A stretch of DNA of 64,000 bases from a virus. Position 1 is the first letter of the stretch; each line of letters starts with the position of its first letter. The notes under the pieces were generated by a model. It saw only the letters and a program-made list of their open reading frames with translations. It was not told where the DNA came from and made no database searches. The position numbers and the translations under genes are program-made. The stretch is from the IMG/VR virus record IMGVR_UViG_3300021961_000054, positions 1 to 64,000 of that record. One strand, given 5' to 3'. Shown piece by piece: positions 16,507 through 26,757 of this stretch.

Positions 16507-18345
16507 ATGGCAGATAAAAAGATATCATATACTACTAGAGACTTTGAATCGGTAAGAACAGAGTTAATTAACTTTACAAGACAGTATTATCCAGATTTAA
16601 TACAGAATTTTAATGATGCTGGTATATTCTCTGTTTTTTTAGATTTAAATGCCGCGGTAACCGACAATTTAAATTTTCATATTGATAGAAGTCTACAAGA
16701 AACAGTTCTACAATTTGCACAACAAAGATCTTCAATATATAATATAGCAAGAACATATGGATTAAAAATTCCTGGACAAAGACCATCAGTTGCCCTAGTT
16801 GACTTTTCAATCACAGTACCAGCTTTTGGTGATAAGGAAGACTTAAGATATTGTGGTATTTTAAGAAGAGGAGCCCAAGTTCTTGGGTCAGGTCAAATTT
16901 TTGAGACAGTATATGACATTGATTTTTCATCAGCAATTAACGCTGAAGGGTTTCCAAATAGACTAAAAATTCCAAATTTTGATACTAGTGGAAGGTTATT
17001 AAATTATACAATAACAAAAAGAGAAGTTGTCGTTAATGGAATTACAAAAGTGTTTAAAAGAGTTATAACACCAAACGATGTTAGACCATTCTTAGAGTTA
17101 TTTTTACCAGAAAAGAATGTATTAGGAATTACAAGTGTTTTAGTTAAGGAAGGTACGCAATACACTACAATCCCACCAACACAAGAATTTTTAGGTTTAA
17201 ATAATAGATGGTACGAAGTAAGAGCATTAGCTGAAGATAGAGTGTTTGTTGAAGACCCAACAAAAGTATCAGACAATCCAGGTATTAAAGTTGGTAAGTA
17301 TATTACAACAAGTAATAAATTTATAAGTGAATACACAAATGAAGGGTTTTTAAAGATGACTTTTGGTGGTGGAAATATATCTGCTGAAGAACAAATTAGG
17401 GATTTTGCAAGAACTGGATACGATTTAAATATATCAAAATACTCAAACAATTTAGCACTTGGTAGTGCACTAAAACCAAACACAACATTATTCATACAAT
17501 ATAGAACTGGTGGTGGTGCTACTAGTAATTTAGGTGTTAATGTTATAAATCAAATTGGAACCGTAACATTCGCTGTTAATGGACCACAAGAAACAACAAA
17601 TAGAACTGTAATAAATTCATTAAGATGTAACAATTTAACTGCCGCAGTTGGTGGTGCTAATAGACCAACAATAGAAGAAGTTAGAAATATGGTATCATTT
17701 AACTTTGCAGCACAAAATAGAGCCGTAACAGTTAATGATTATGAATCTATTATTAGAAATATGCCATCACAATTTGGAGCACCAGCAAAAGTAACAATAA
17801 CAGAGGAAAATAATAAAATAAAAATAAAACTACTATCTTATGATGAAGATGGTAAGTTAACTGAAATATCATCAAACACATTAAAACAAAATATTGCAAA
17901 TTACCTATCAAACTATAGAATGATAAATGATTATATCTCAGTTGAAAGTGCGAATGTAATTGATTTAGGTGTCACAGTTGATGTTGTCCTAGATGCCACA
18001 CAAAACCAAGGAGCTTTAGTCACAAAGATTGTTGATATTGTGACACAATATTTCTCACCAAGTAATAGACAAATGGGTGAAAATGTTTACGTATCAGAAA
18101 TACGTAAGAATATACAAAACGAAGATGGTGTAATTAGTGTGTCTGATATTTTGTTCTTTAATAAAGTAGGAGGTCAGTATTCATCATCTCAAACGTCACA
18201 AAAATATTCAGATCCTGAGACAAAACAAATCCAACTTATAGCCGACACAATATTTGCGGAACCAACCCAAACGTACCAAGTAAGATTCCCAAATAAAGAC
18301 ATTAACGTTAGAGTTCTTAATTTTAAAGGAATCAATTTCTCTTGA
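16507..18345 (+). CDS. 6: gp6-like baseplate wedge protein (baseplate J family)
   Basis: 612 residues (T4 gp6 is 660). The N-terminus YTTRDFESVRTELINFTRQYYPD and the NLNFHIDRSLQETVLQFA helix match the gp6/BppJ family, and EVRNMVSFNFAAQNRAVTVNDYESI around residues 395-420 is the second typical block. The protein forms the inner ring of the baseplate that triggers sheath contraction. It lies directly downstream of gp25. Confidence 0.88.
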   Translation: MADKKISYTTRDFESVRTELINFTRQYYPDLIQNFNDAGIFSVFLDLNAAVTDNLNFHIDRSLQETVLQFAQQRSSIYNIARTYGLKIPGQRPSVALVDFSITVPAFGDKEDLRYCGILRRGAQVLGSGQIFETVYDIDFSSAINAEGFPNRLKIPNFDTSGRLLNYTITKREVVVNGITKVFKRVITPNDVRPFLELFLPEKNVLGITSVLVKEGTQYTTIPPTQEFLGLNNRWYEVRALAEDRVFVEDPTKVSDNPGIKVGKYITTSNKFISEYTNEGFLKMTFGGGNISAEEQIRDFARTGYDLNISKYSNNLALGSALKPNTTLFIQYRTGGGATSNLGVNVINQIGTVTFAVNGPQETTNRTVINSLRCNNLTAAVGGANRPTIEEVRNMVSFNFAAQNRAVTVNDYESIIRNMPSQFGAPAKVTITEENNKIKIKLLSYDEDGKLTEISSNTLKQNIANYLSNYRMINDYISVESANVIDLGVTVDVVLDATQNQGALVTKIVDIVTQYFSPSNRQMGENVYVSEIRKNIQNEDGVISVSDILFFNKVGGQYSSSQTSQKYSDPETKQIQLIADTIFAEPTQTYQVRFPNKDINVRVLNFKGINFS

Positions 18346-18395
18346 TGATTTATTTTTTTTAGAAAAAGATTATTTTTTGAAAATAGGAAATAAAC

Positions 18396-18402
18396 TATTT
18401 AT
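18396..18402 (+). promoter_or_regulatory. TATTTAT late-type promoter
   Basis: The motif lies 16 nt before the start of the giant wedge gene, within a 73-nt gap after the gp6 homologue. It sits in a small CTATTT/AAATAG inverted repeat. Confidence 0.5.
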
Positions 18403-18418
18403 CAAGAAATAGAAATCA

Positions 18419-21400
18419 ATGCCAAAATCGCAAAGAATATCAACAAACATAGGTGTAGACAAATCATTACGAGTACAGTTAGATCAAGACTTTGAAACAC
18501 TAAATATATTATCGCTTAAAATACTAAAAAGTGACATATATAGTAGACAATGTTCTGACTATGGGGTTGTTGTTGGTAGAGTATCAGTTAATGGTGGATT
18601 TGGATTACCAAACGCCAAAGTATCTATTTTTATACCATTATCAGAAGAAGACAGCAATAATGAAGTTATAAAACAAATTTATCCATACGAGTCATTATCT
18701 GATTTTGACGATAATGGTTATCGATATAATCTATTATCTAAAAATCCATCATATGATGGTCACGTTGTTACCGGGACATTTCCAGATAGAGAAGAAGTTC
18801 TAACAGATCAGACATATATTGAGTTATATGACAAATATTATAAGTTTACAACTAGAACAAACGATAGTGGGGATTATATGATATTTGGTGTACCAACTGG
18901 TAGCCAAACCGTTTTTATGGACGTTGATTTATCTGATATTGGGTGTTTTTCATTATCACCACAAGACTTAATCCAATCAGGACAAGCCACCGAATCACAA
19001 GTAAATGGGTCTAAGTTTAAATCATCAACAAATCTAAGTGAATTACCACAAATAAAAACAATAAATAAAATTATTGAGGTATCTCCACTATGGGGTGAAC
19101 CTGAAATATGTGAGTTAGGAATTACTAGAACTGATTTTGATTTAACAGCTGAAGCAAACATTAGTATAAACCCAACAGCTGTTTTTATGGGTTCAATTAT
19201 ATCAACAACAGAAGATGACGCCTTAAAAACTAATTGTAAACCTAAAAATAATACTGGTAATTTATGTGAATTGGTTTCAGGTCCTGGACAAATATTAACG
19301 ATAAGACAAACAATAGATATTGATAATGAAGGAAGACCAATACTTGAACAATTTGATTTAGGTAATAATGGAAAAGTTATTGATGGAGATGGTTCCTATT
19401 TGGTTAATTTACCAATGAATTTAGATTACATCTACACCAATGAATTTGGTGAACAAGCAATATCTAATGACCCAAAAGTAGGTATACCAACTAAAGCAAA
19501 ATATAGATTTAAATTTAAATGGGAAAATGAAGGTGGATTACAAAATGATTTTTTAAGAGCAAATTACCTTGTACCAAACATTAAAGAGTATGGTTGGACT
19601 AGTTCATCATATAGTACAGATCCATTAAAAACAGGTCTAGAACAAACAATAGAATTTATAACACCAGTTGGAAATACCTCAACAACGGTTACTTTTACAC
19701 AAGATGGTGGATTAGTTTTTGACGAAACAATAAATACATCATCATATAGTGTGACAATAAATGGACAACCTTATTTTGGTGATACGCAGGTTATTAGTGT
19801 TTTGGCTGGGGACGTTGTTGAAATAACACCAGTATTTATAGACCCAAGTACACCATCCACTGTTAATTATACAAATTATAATCAAGAATATTTTGAATTA
19901 TTAAAATCATATTCATTTAGTCTAGATTGGGATGATTACGTAAATCAACAGGAAGCCATCAACTGTGAAGATACTTTTTATGAGTTTAATTATAACAAGG
20001 TATATACAACAGCTATGTTTATTGATAGATATAAAAATGGTATTGGTAGAGGTCGACATTTAGGTATTAAAGAAATTGATAATCGAAGTTGTAAATCAGA
20101 TGTTAATACATTTCCAGTAAATGATGTCATTAGAAATTTTGACTTTTTATTTTTTGCCTTTAACCTACTACTCAACATATTAACACCAATATTTGTTGTT
20201 GTTTTATTTGTAGCACATTTAATTGCTTTAATGTGGCCAATTTTAAAATGGATATTAATAGCATTAGGTCTATATTTTACAGTACAAGCTGTATTTGAAG
20301 TTATTGACATTGCTAGTCAAATAGCTAATATTGGAAACGAAATTGCTGGTTTATTTAGTTTTGGTATTGGAGCAGTATTTAATTTAACAAATTTATTACA
20401 GGCTATATTATTGTCACTAACTCTTCTAGCTTTAATAACTAAAGCAATTTTTATTATTGGTATATCTCTTGGATTTTTAACCTTAGCAATATTTGCAGCA
20501 CTTAAAGTCAAAGGATTTCCAAGAATTGGCCTTCCAATGATAACTTATCCAGATTGCTCAACTTGTGATTGTAATTGTGGTGAAGCTGAATTGGGTGATG
20601 ATTTTGATAGTTCATCTGTTGAGTCATACGCAAACCAACAAGGAAGTCAAAATATAAATTTAGGTGGTGATTTACCATCTGGAATACCAGTAATGACTGC
20701 AACACAAAATTCGATTTTTGCACCAATAAATAAACTTAATAGCTACATAGTAGAACACCCAAATTTAGATCAACCTTTAAATGATGATAATGAACCTTTA
20801 AGATGTTATGGTAATTTTTGGTTTCAAGGGAGCGGTAATGACTGTTTTGGGGGAATTGGAGGACTAGATAGAGGAGCTCCAGAATATCAATATCGTTCAT
20901 TCACAAATCAATCAGCAAATCAAACATTAGATGGTAGTGTTGGTGTTCCAGCAGGACTTGGGTTTCTTAGATTAGCTGCAGGTAGTGAGTCATTAGATGA
21001 GTCTAATATCCAATATGGTATTCCAAGTAAATATTTATTACACGCACCACAACCATTTTTATTTGCGACATATAGAAGTGGGAATAATAGTGATTCACTA
21101 AGATATTTAGCACAACCAGCAACTGAAGCTTACTCACAAAAACTAAATGAGTTTAATTATAGACAAAAATATTTTGATGTTGTTAATAGAATTAAAGTCA
21201 CATTTAATGAACCAGATAATAATGGTTTGTCACATTACGATCAACCACTAGTTATTTTAGCAAGACCGGGAATGCTACAAACTTTAGGTATTGGACAGTT
21301 ATTCACTTTCCAAGACCCTAATTTATCTAATTGTAATGTAAATATAACAGGAGCAACATTTGATGGTGACACAAATCAGTTTGGAACAAATGGTGTAACA

Positions 21401-24190
21401 GGAACAACACAAACAGGTCCCGTAATTCCAATAAGTGTAAATTATGCTAATACACCAACAACAAACGCAACAGTACAATATAGCTTAATTAATACTGGAG
21501 ATGCCGAAACTTATTTACAGTATCCAATAGATCTCGAGTATTTCCAAGTTATAACAGGGTTTACATATAACGAGTTTATAAATAACCCAAATACACAGTC
21601 CCCTTTTACTTCAGACAAGTTCCCAAACAAGTACTTAAACCATAGAACTTTATATTTTTATACTAATCCTAATGGAATCACTGATAGTGGTAGTATATCT
21701 CCAAATTCAGTATCATCACTAAATGGTAATAGTAGTTTAACATTTAAAGGTTTTGGTGTTGAGACATATTTAGATCCTAACGACAACCCAAACTCAACAA
21801 CCATAACAAATATGGTTGATTATGAAAACTTTGAAGTTATTATAATAACAAGAGGCGTTGACCCGCACTCACCAAAACAAAGAAATAGATATGATTTATC
21901 GGTTATTTTTGGAGAAACATCTGAAAATGGGTCAGTTGTTGTTGAAGGAGACTATTATTTAAATGTACCAATACAAGGTACTGGTGTTGGCCCAAAACCA
22001 AAAACACATAATACATCTAATAACTTAGGTAATAATAAACTATATTTCGAACCTTATAATTTTAGATTAGGAGAAACAAATGGTGGTATAAATGAGTTTT
22101 CACAATTTACATCTACACTACCATATTATTATTCAAATATTGACGAAGTAGACTATACACCATGGGTTAACGTACTTCCAACAACAAACCAGATAGGAGT
22201 TAATACTAATGGAACAATATCATCAACAAATAGAAATCTAGTTTTACCAAATACACCATTATTACCAACTAGTGGTGTATTTAATAATACACATACTGCA
22301 AACTATTATTACGCTGGAGGATCTTTTACTTCATCACAAATAAATAACGGAACAGCCGTTATGTACGCTAATTTAGGTAGTAGTGATGGTAAAAAAAGTG
22401 ATACCTGGAATTATGATTGGGCTAGCCCAACATTTAGGAGATATGCAGTATACTCTCCCGCATACTATAGATACCCATTTTATCAAAGTAACCCAGTACA
22501 ATTTAGTGTGGACCAATCAGTTGGTGGAGCGCAATATCTTGTAATGAGAAGTGATAGGATACCAACATCAACATCTGTCGAAGAAGGACAACCATTCCCA
22601 GGATCAGACTTAAATTACACAAGTTATGGTTTACACCAAAACAATAATTTCCAGGTATATTCTGTAGGTAACGCAGCCGCACCAATAAATACTTTTGCAC
22701 CAGATATAAACCAAGGACAGGGAGTTTATGATGAAACTGAGTTTGTACAATCATTAACATCAACACTAAGTTGTGAAAATATGGTTTCAGTACAATGTTA
22801 TGAGTCTAGTAATGGAACTGGGATAACAGTAAATCCAGATTGTGAAATAACTAGTGATATTGTTAAACAAGGTTGTTATTGTTTATTAAATGGAAAAGAG
22901 CTAGATAATCCATTTATTAAAAAACTATATTTAATAGATGGTTTATATGCTAGAGATGCTAGACTATTAGTTGAATGGAAAACAAGATTTTTATTAACCT
23001 TTGCGGCTTGTAGAGGAGTATTTGGACAAACATTTCAGAATAATTGGTTAAATGGTGCGTTATATATGTTTACATTTAATAAAACATCAAGATATAAAAT
23101 AGACCAACCAACTGAGCCAACATATAAGTATTGTAGAGACACAATTGTCTTTAATCAAATAACAAATAGTTTCTTTTATAGATCTTCACCATGGAATGGT
23201 AATAATTTTATTGGTGTTGAGTCACCTCCAAACCAAAACATACCACAAACACTTGTAAACAATTACCCAGGTTATGGGTATAATGAAAAAAGAATTCAGT
23301 TCCCAACAACAGTAATGGACCTTGGACCTAGAGAGAAGTTTATATCTGAAATATGTTCTAGTGATAAATTTAATGGATATTTAGTTGATCAAGTTAGAAG
23401 TACTTCGTATCAAGACAATTCAGATGTGCTCCAAATGGGCTTTATATCTAGAATATTAAACGTTGGATTCTGGAATCAATTATTACCTATTGGAAATCCT
23501 GGTGGTGGTTCAGCAGAAGGTAAAGGAATCATTCAGTTTTTTAATAGTAATAGAAAGGGAGATAGAATAGATGGTGATATTGCACAAGCGCTATCGATAA
23601 ATTCAGAATGGAGAGTTAAACCATACTTAAGCGAAAACTATAGAGATGTTGATTTATTTATTGGTGAAAGTACATCTCCAGCAAGACCATTATTTGGAAT
23701 ATTCTTCTCATCTCAAACCGAGGATTATATATATAGAAGAAAATTAAGTCCAGGTATTGAGTATTTTAGTTTAGATTGTGGGGGCGTTTACACTAATTTT
23801 GGATACACAACAGATCAAGTTGTACCACACTACAAATGGAAATTAGCACCTCAAAACGACCAAACTAACTTTATTTTTGGAACTGAAAATAATAATTGGG
23901 ATACAAACTATAGTAGTGGAGGGTTTTATACTAATGAGTATCAAAACTTAAATTTTGACAATATACAAGAGTATTTTACAACAGGTGCGGATTTAAATCC
24001 AGGATTTATAACAAACTTTGACATAGATGGCGACCCAGTCCCACAAAATAATAGCATACCACAAATAACACATGGATTACCGGGTGAAAGTATTTTAGTT
24101 GGTGCACCATTTTATTTTTATTTTGGATTAAACAATGGAAATACAGCAATAGATAAATTTATTAAATTTTATATAGAAACAACAAGCTAA
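18419..24190 (+). CDS. Giant baseplate-region protein with Ig-like N-terminus and internal membrane segments
   Basis: 1923 residues. The N-terminus has a carboxypeptidase-regulatory-like beta domain (GVVVGRVSVNGGFGLPNAKV, about 40-60). Residues about 573-697 are strongly hydrophobic and look like three or more membrane-spanning helices. Next comes a Cys-rich patch (CSTCDCNCGEAE, about 705-718), then long beta-rich regions. By order after gp25 and gp6 it occupies the place of T4 gp7, but it is nearly twice as long and no clear sequence match is visible. Membrane helices are not expected in a baseplate wedge; they might enter the host envelope. The structural role is inferred from context. Confidence 0.6.
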   Translation: MPKSQRISTNIGVDKSLRVQLDQDFETLNILSLKILKSDIYSRQCSDYGVVVGRVSVNGGFGLPNAKVSIFIPLSEEDSNNEVIKQIYPYESLSDFDDNGYRYNLLSKNPSYDGHVVTGTFPDREEVLTDQTYIELYDKYYKFTTRTNDSGDYMIFGVPTGSQTVFMDVDLSDIGCFSLSPQDLIQSGQATESQVNGSKFKSSTNLSELPQIKTINKIIEVSPLWGEPEICELGITRTDFDLTAEANISINPTAVFMGSIISTTEDDALKTNCKPKNNTGNLCELVSGPGQILTIRQTIDIDNEGRPILEQFDLGNNGKVIDGDGSYLVNLPMNLDYIYTNEFGEQAISNDPKVGIPTKAKYRFKFKWENEGGLQNDFLRANYLVPNIKEYGWTSSSYSTDPLKTGLEQTIEFITPVGNTSTTVTFTQDGGLVFDETINTSSYSVTINGQPYFGDTQVISVLAGDVVEITPVFIDPSTPSTVNYTNYNQEYFELLKSYSFSLDWDDYVNQQEAINCEDTFYEFNYNKVYTTAMFIDRYKNGIGRGRHLGIKEIDNRSCKSDVNTFPVNDVIRNFDFLFFAFNLLLNILTPIFVVVLFVAHLIALMWPILKWILIALGLYFTVQAVFEVIDIASQIANIGNEIAGLFSFGIGAVFNLTNLLQAILLSLTLLALITKAIFIIGISLGFLTLAIFAALKVKGFPRIGLPMITYPDCSTCDCNCGEAELGDDFDSSSVESYANQQGSQNINLGGDLPSGIPVMTATQNSIFAPINKLNSYIVEHPNLDQPLNDDNEPLRCYGNFWFQGSGNDCFGGIGGLDRGAPEYQYRSFTNQSANQTLDGSVGVPAGLGFLRLAAGSESLDESNIQYGIPSKYLLHAPQPFLFATYRSGNNSDSLRYLAQPATEAYSQKLNEFNYRQKYFDVVNRIKVTFNEPDNNGLSHYDQPLVILARPGMLQTLGIGQLFTFQDPNLSNCNVNITGATFDGDTNQFGTNGVTGTTQTGPVIPISVNYANTPTTNATVQYSLINTGDAETYLQYPIDLEYFQVITGFTYNEFINNPNTQSPFTSDKFPNKYLNHRTLYFYTNPNGITDSGSISPNSVSSLNGNSSLTFKGFGVETYLDPNDNPNSTTITNMVDYENFEVIIITRGVDPHSPKQRNRYDLSVIFGETSENGSVVVEGDYYLNVPIQGTGVGPKPKTHNTSNNLGNNKLYFEPYNFRLGETNGGINEFSQFTSTLPYYYSNIDEVDYTPWVNVLPTTNQIGVNTNGTISSTNRNLVLPNTPLLPTSGVFNNTHTANYYYAGGSFTSSQINNGTAVMYANLGSSDGKKSDTWNYDWASPTFRRYAVYSPAYYRYPFYQSNPVQFSVDQSVGGAQYLVMRSDRIPTSTSVEEGQPFPGSDLNYTSYGLHQNNNFQVYSVGNAAAPINTFAPDINQGQGVYDETEFVQSLTSTLSCENMVSVQCYESSNGTGITVNPDCEITSDIVKQGCYCLLNGKELDNPFIKKLYLIDGLYARDARLLVEWKTRFLLTFAACRGVFGQTFQNNWLNGALYMFTFNKTSRYKIDQPTEPTYKYCRDTIVFNQITNSFFYRSSPWNGNNFIGVESPPNQNIPQTLVNNYPGYGYNEKRIQFPTTVMDLGPREKFISEICSSDKFNGYLVDQVRSTSYQDNSDVLQMGFISRILNVGFWNQLLPIGNPGGGSAEGKGIIQFFNSNRKGDRIDGDIAQALSINSEWRVKPYLSENYRDVDLFIGESTSPARPLFGIFFSSQTEDYIYRRKLSPGIEYFSLDCGGVYTNFGYTTDQVVPHYKWKLAPQNDQTNFIFGTENNNWDTNYSSGGFYTNEYQNLNFDNIQEYFTTGADLNPGFITNFDIDGDPVPQNNSIPQITHGLPGESILVGAPFYFYFGLNNGNTAIDKFIKFYIETTS

Positions 24191-24191
24191 T

Positions 24192-25958
24192 ATGGTAGTT
24201 AATGAGGATAGTAAAATAGTGTTGGGTAAAAAAAGATTTCAGAACTCATTTAATGTTACTGAATCTGAAAAGGTAACACTTTCACAAACTGCAAAAGAAT
24301 TTGTGGAGTACGATAGAGCTATTGACGTTAGTTTACCACAGATTTTTGATGATGAAAGACAACAATCTACAGTTTTTAGGCCAACAACAAAATACTCATT
24401 CATATTTAAAAACCAATATTCTGGATCAACTAATTACCAACCATACATTGATTATTTATATTACGTAAATTTAGATTCTATTGCTATACAAACAGCATGT
24501 AATCAAAATACAAATAATACTTGGTATGGTTATCCACAATATACTGAATTTGACCTTATAAGAAATGATAATGATAAGATTGGATACACAACAGGTGGAT
24601 TAGGTAATGAACACCAACAATTTTTAAACAAAAGCGCTACAACGTATAATTGGACTCACTATGCTAGTTACGCATATAGCAATAATCCAAACAAACAATT
24701 AACCGCAAATGACACACAAACATTAACAACGTGGAACTGGACCGCCGGCGATGGTATCCCATTTATTATTACCTCAAACGCAGATAGCAATATTGAATTT
24801 AGATGTCCAATGAAGCATGGATTAAAAGAAGGCGAACACGTTGAGTTATCAATAGATTATAATGGTGAAAATATTTTTACAATAGAATTTTTAGGAAATG
24901 GTGGTGATGGTAGTGAGTATTATTATTTTAATATATATAATATTGGTTACTTAGGAAATACATTTGATGTTGGAACTATTGGTACATTTAAAAGAGTTTT
25001 AGATGTTGATAATTTAACCGAGACAACATCAAAATACTATGTTAGACAACACAAAATATTAACAAATGTTGAGGATTGTGTTTTAACAAGAACTGCTTTT
25101 GATAATAATATTTTTAGTTTAAAGACACAATACGAAAAACCAATTTATGGTGGAACCCCACTAGCCCTAGTTACCCCAACAACACTTCCTAGAACATCAA
25201 TTCTTGAAGGTAGTCAAAACTATACATTGTCCTTTAATAAGGATATTGACTTATCTACTTTAATTGATAATCAAAAAAGACCAGTAACAGAGTTATTTTT
25301 TACAACAATATGGAAAGGGTATTGGGGATGGACAAACAAACTAAAACAAGGCCATGAGTTTAATACACCACTATTCTTCCAAATACCAAGTACTTGGTGG
25401 GATCAGAATAACCCACAATCAAATACAAATATACTAACACAACAATACTCATCAAATCAGTTACCAGCAGAAGGACCATTTACATATATGTCAAATTTAA
25501 ACGAAGGTGATATTATTGATGGTGATTATTGTGAGTGGAATGATTTTGAACAAAGTGAAAGAGTAATATCAAGGTATGTTAATAAAATAACATTTAATCA
25601 AAACTATTTTGTTCAAAATTTAGGAGCGCTACCAGATAATACATTTGGATATTATTATTATCCACACAACCCAATAACAATACAAGTTTATTCTAGTTAT
25701 ATAGAAGAATCAGATTCTAGTATTGATTTAGAGGGTATGCCAGACTATGCGTTTTACTCAAATGCCTCAAATAGTTTTAGATGGAGAGATATATACCCTT
25801 TTGGTTTTATAGATAATGATGGATTAGGTGTTGATTATCCATTTACAAATGGTAAACATTATCCATATACTAATACAATTTTTAGAGTATTTCCAGAAGG
25901 AATTGGACTACCAAATATAAACGAAATTGCAGACCCAACAATAGATGAGTGTGAATAA
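24192..25958 (+). CDS. Tail/baseplate structural protein, unknown fold
   Basis: 588 residues, starting one base after the previous stop and overlapping the next gene by 14 nt. It is rich in Asn, Tyr, Thr and aromatic beta-strand patterns, as in phage tail proteins, with no signal peptide or membrane segment. An N-terminal segment (LSQTAKEFVEYDRAIDVSLP) resembles attachment segments in its neighbours (WDFTERDQAIDSY in the next protein), suggesting that the two dock to a common partner. It may be a T4 gp8-gp10 counterpart; this is inference. Confidence 0.55.
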   Translation: MVVNEDSKIVLGKKRFQNSFNVTESEKVTLSQTAKEFVEYDRAIDVSLPQIFDDERQQSTVFRPTTKYSFIFKNQYSGSTNYQPYIDYLYYVNLDSIAIQTACNQNTNNTWYGYPQYTEFDLIRNDNDKIGYTTGGLGNEHQQFLNKSATTYNWTHYASYAYSNNPNKQLTANDTQTLTTWNWTAGDGIPFIITSNADSNIEFRCPMKHGLKEGEHVELSIDYNGENIFTIEFLGNGGDGSEYYYFNIYNIGYLGNTFDVGTIGTFKRVLDVDNLTETTSKYYVRQHKILTNVEDCVLTRTAFDNNIFSLKTQYEKPIYGGTPLALVTPTTLPRTSILEGSQNYTLSFNKDIDLSTLIDNQKRPVTELFFTTIWKGYWGWTNKLKQGHEFNTPLFFQIPSTWWDQNNPQSNTNILTQQYSSNQLPAEGPFTYMSNLNEGDIIDGDYCEWNDFEQSERVISRYVNKITFNQNYFVQNLGALPDNTFGYYYYPHNPITIQVYSSYIEESDSSIDLEGMPDYAFYSNASNSFRWRDIYPFGFIDNDGLGVDYPFTNGKHYPYTNTIFRVFPEGIGLPNINEIADPTIDECE

Positions 25959-26757
25959 GTATAAAATAACATTACCAAGTATTAATAAACAATTGGACAT
26001 CCCAATTGAGATTAAATGGGATTTTACAGAACGAGATCAAGCAATTGATTCATACCAAGGTACTATAGTTGAGGATGTTATTGGTAAACCAATTGATTTT
26101 GAATTATCTAGATTCCCACATAAAGAGTACTATTCAGACTCTTTAAATCAACTTATAACCAAAATAAATTACGAATTTTACTTTTTTAATACTGGGCAGA
26201 CAATATCCAATCAAGCATCCTGGGTGAATACTTATACAGTATTAGGCTTCTCAAATAAAGATATTTATTCATATATAAAACCATTCACCAAATCTTTCTT
26301 TAAGTTAGATTTTTATGATACTAAAAATGAACTATCACAAAAAAATTATTTTACAATAATACTACCAGTACAACAGGGATATTTTGAAACTGTGGATATT
26401 AGTAATTACTTAACAAACGTAGAAATACGAAAACCTAAATTTGGTTTAGATTATGTTGGTGATAAAGAAGGATTTTTTATTTATTGGTTAAGAAAAAAAG
26501 ACTATATAGATCTTAGTGAATTTTATATGAGTGCTAAGTTTTTTAATGCAAGAACTGGACAGTTTATCACAATGATGAATAAATCACAAGCAACACTTGG
26601 AGGTAATTATAATACATTTAATGGTGAGGATTATCTATATTATAAAGTTAATATAGATTATAATGATATATCATATATTGTTAGTGATACACAAAATATG
26701 ACTAGAGTTGGTGACGACATAAACCCAATACAATGGTATCAATACGTTAATCCATAA
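25945..26757 (+). CDS. Tail/baseplate structural protein
   Basis: 270 residues. It overlaps the preceding gene by 14 nt and shares its stop region with the next start. The sequence is beta-rich. The N-terminal WDFTERDQAIDSYQGTIV segment echoes the preceding protein's FVEYDRAIDVSL. No family is recognised. The context points to a baseplate or fibre-attachment component. Confidence 0.55.
   Translation: MSVNKYKITLPSINKQLDIPIEIKWDFTERDQAIDSYQGTIVEDVIGKPIDFELSRFPHKEYYSDSLNQLITKINYEFYFFNTGQTISNQASWVNTYTVLGFSNKDIYSYIKPFTKSFFKLDFYDTKNELSQKNYFTIILPVQQGYFETVDISNYLTNVEIRKPKFGLDYVGDKEGFFIYWLRKKDYIDLSEFYMSAKFFNARTGQFITMMNKSQATLGGNYNTFNGEDYLYYKVNIDYNDISYIVSDTQNMTRVGDDINPIQWYQYVNP

Noticed and set aside
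18349-18385. A sequence resembling the T-run and GATTATTTT before the 52758 promoter.
   Set aside because: The spacing does not produce a proper TAnnTTTG element, so it is probably only AT-rich similarity.
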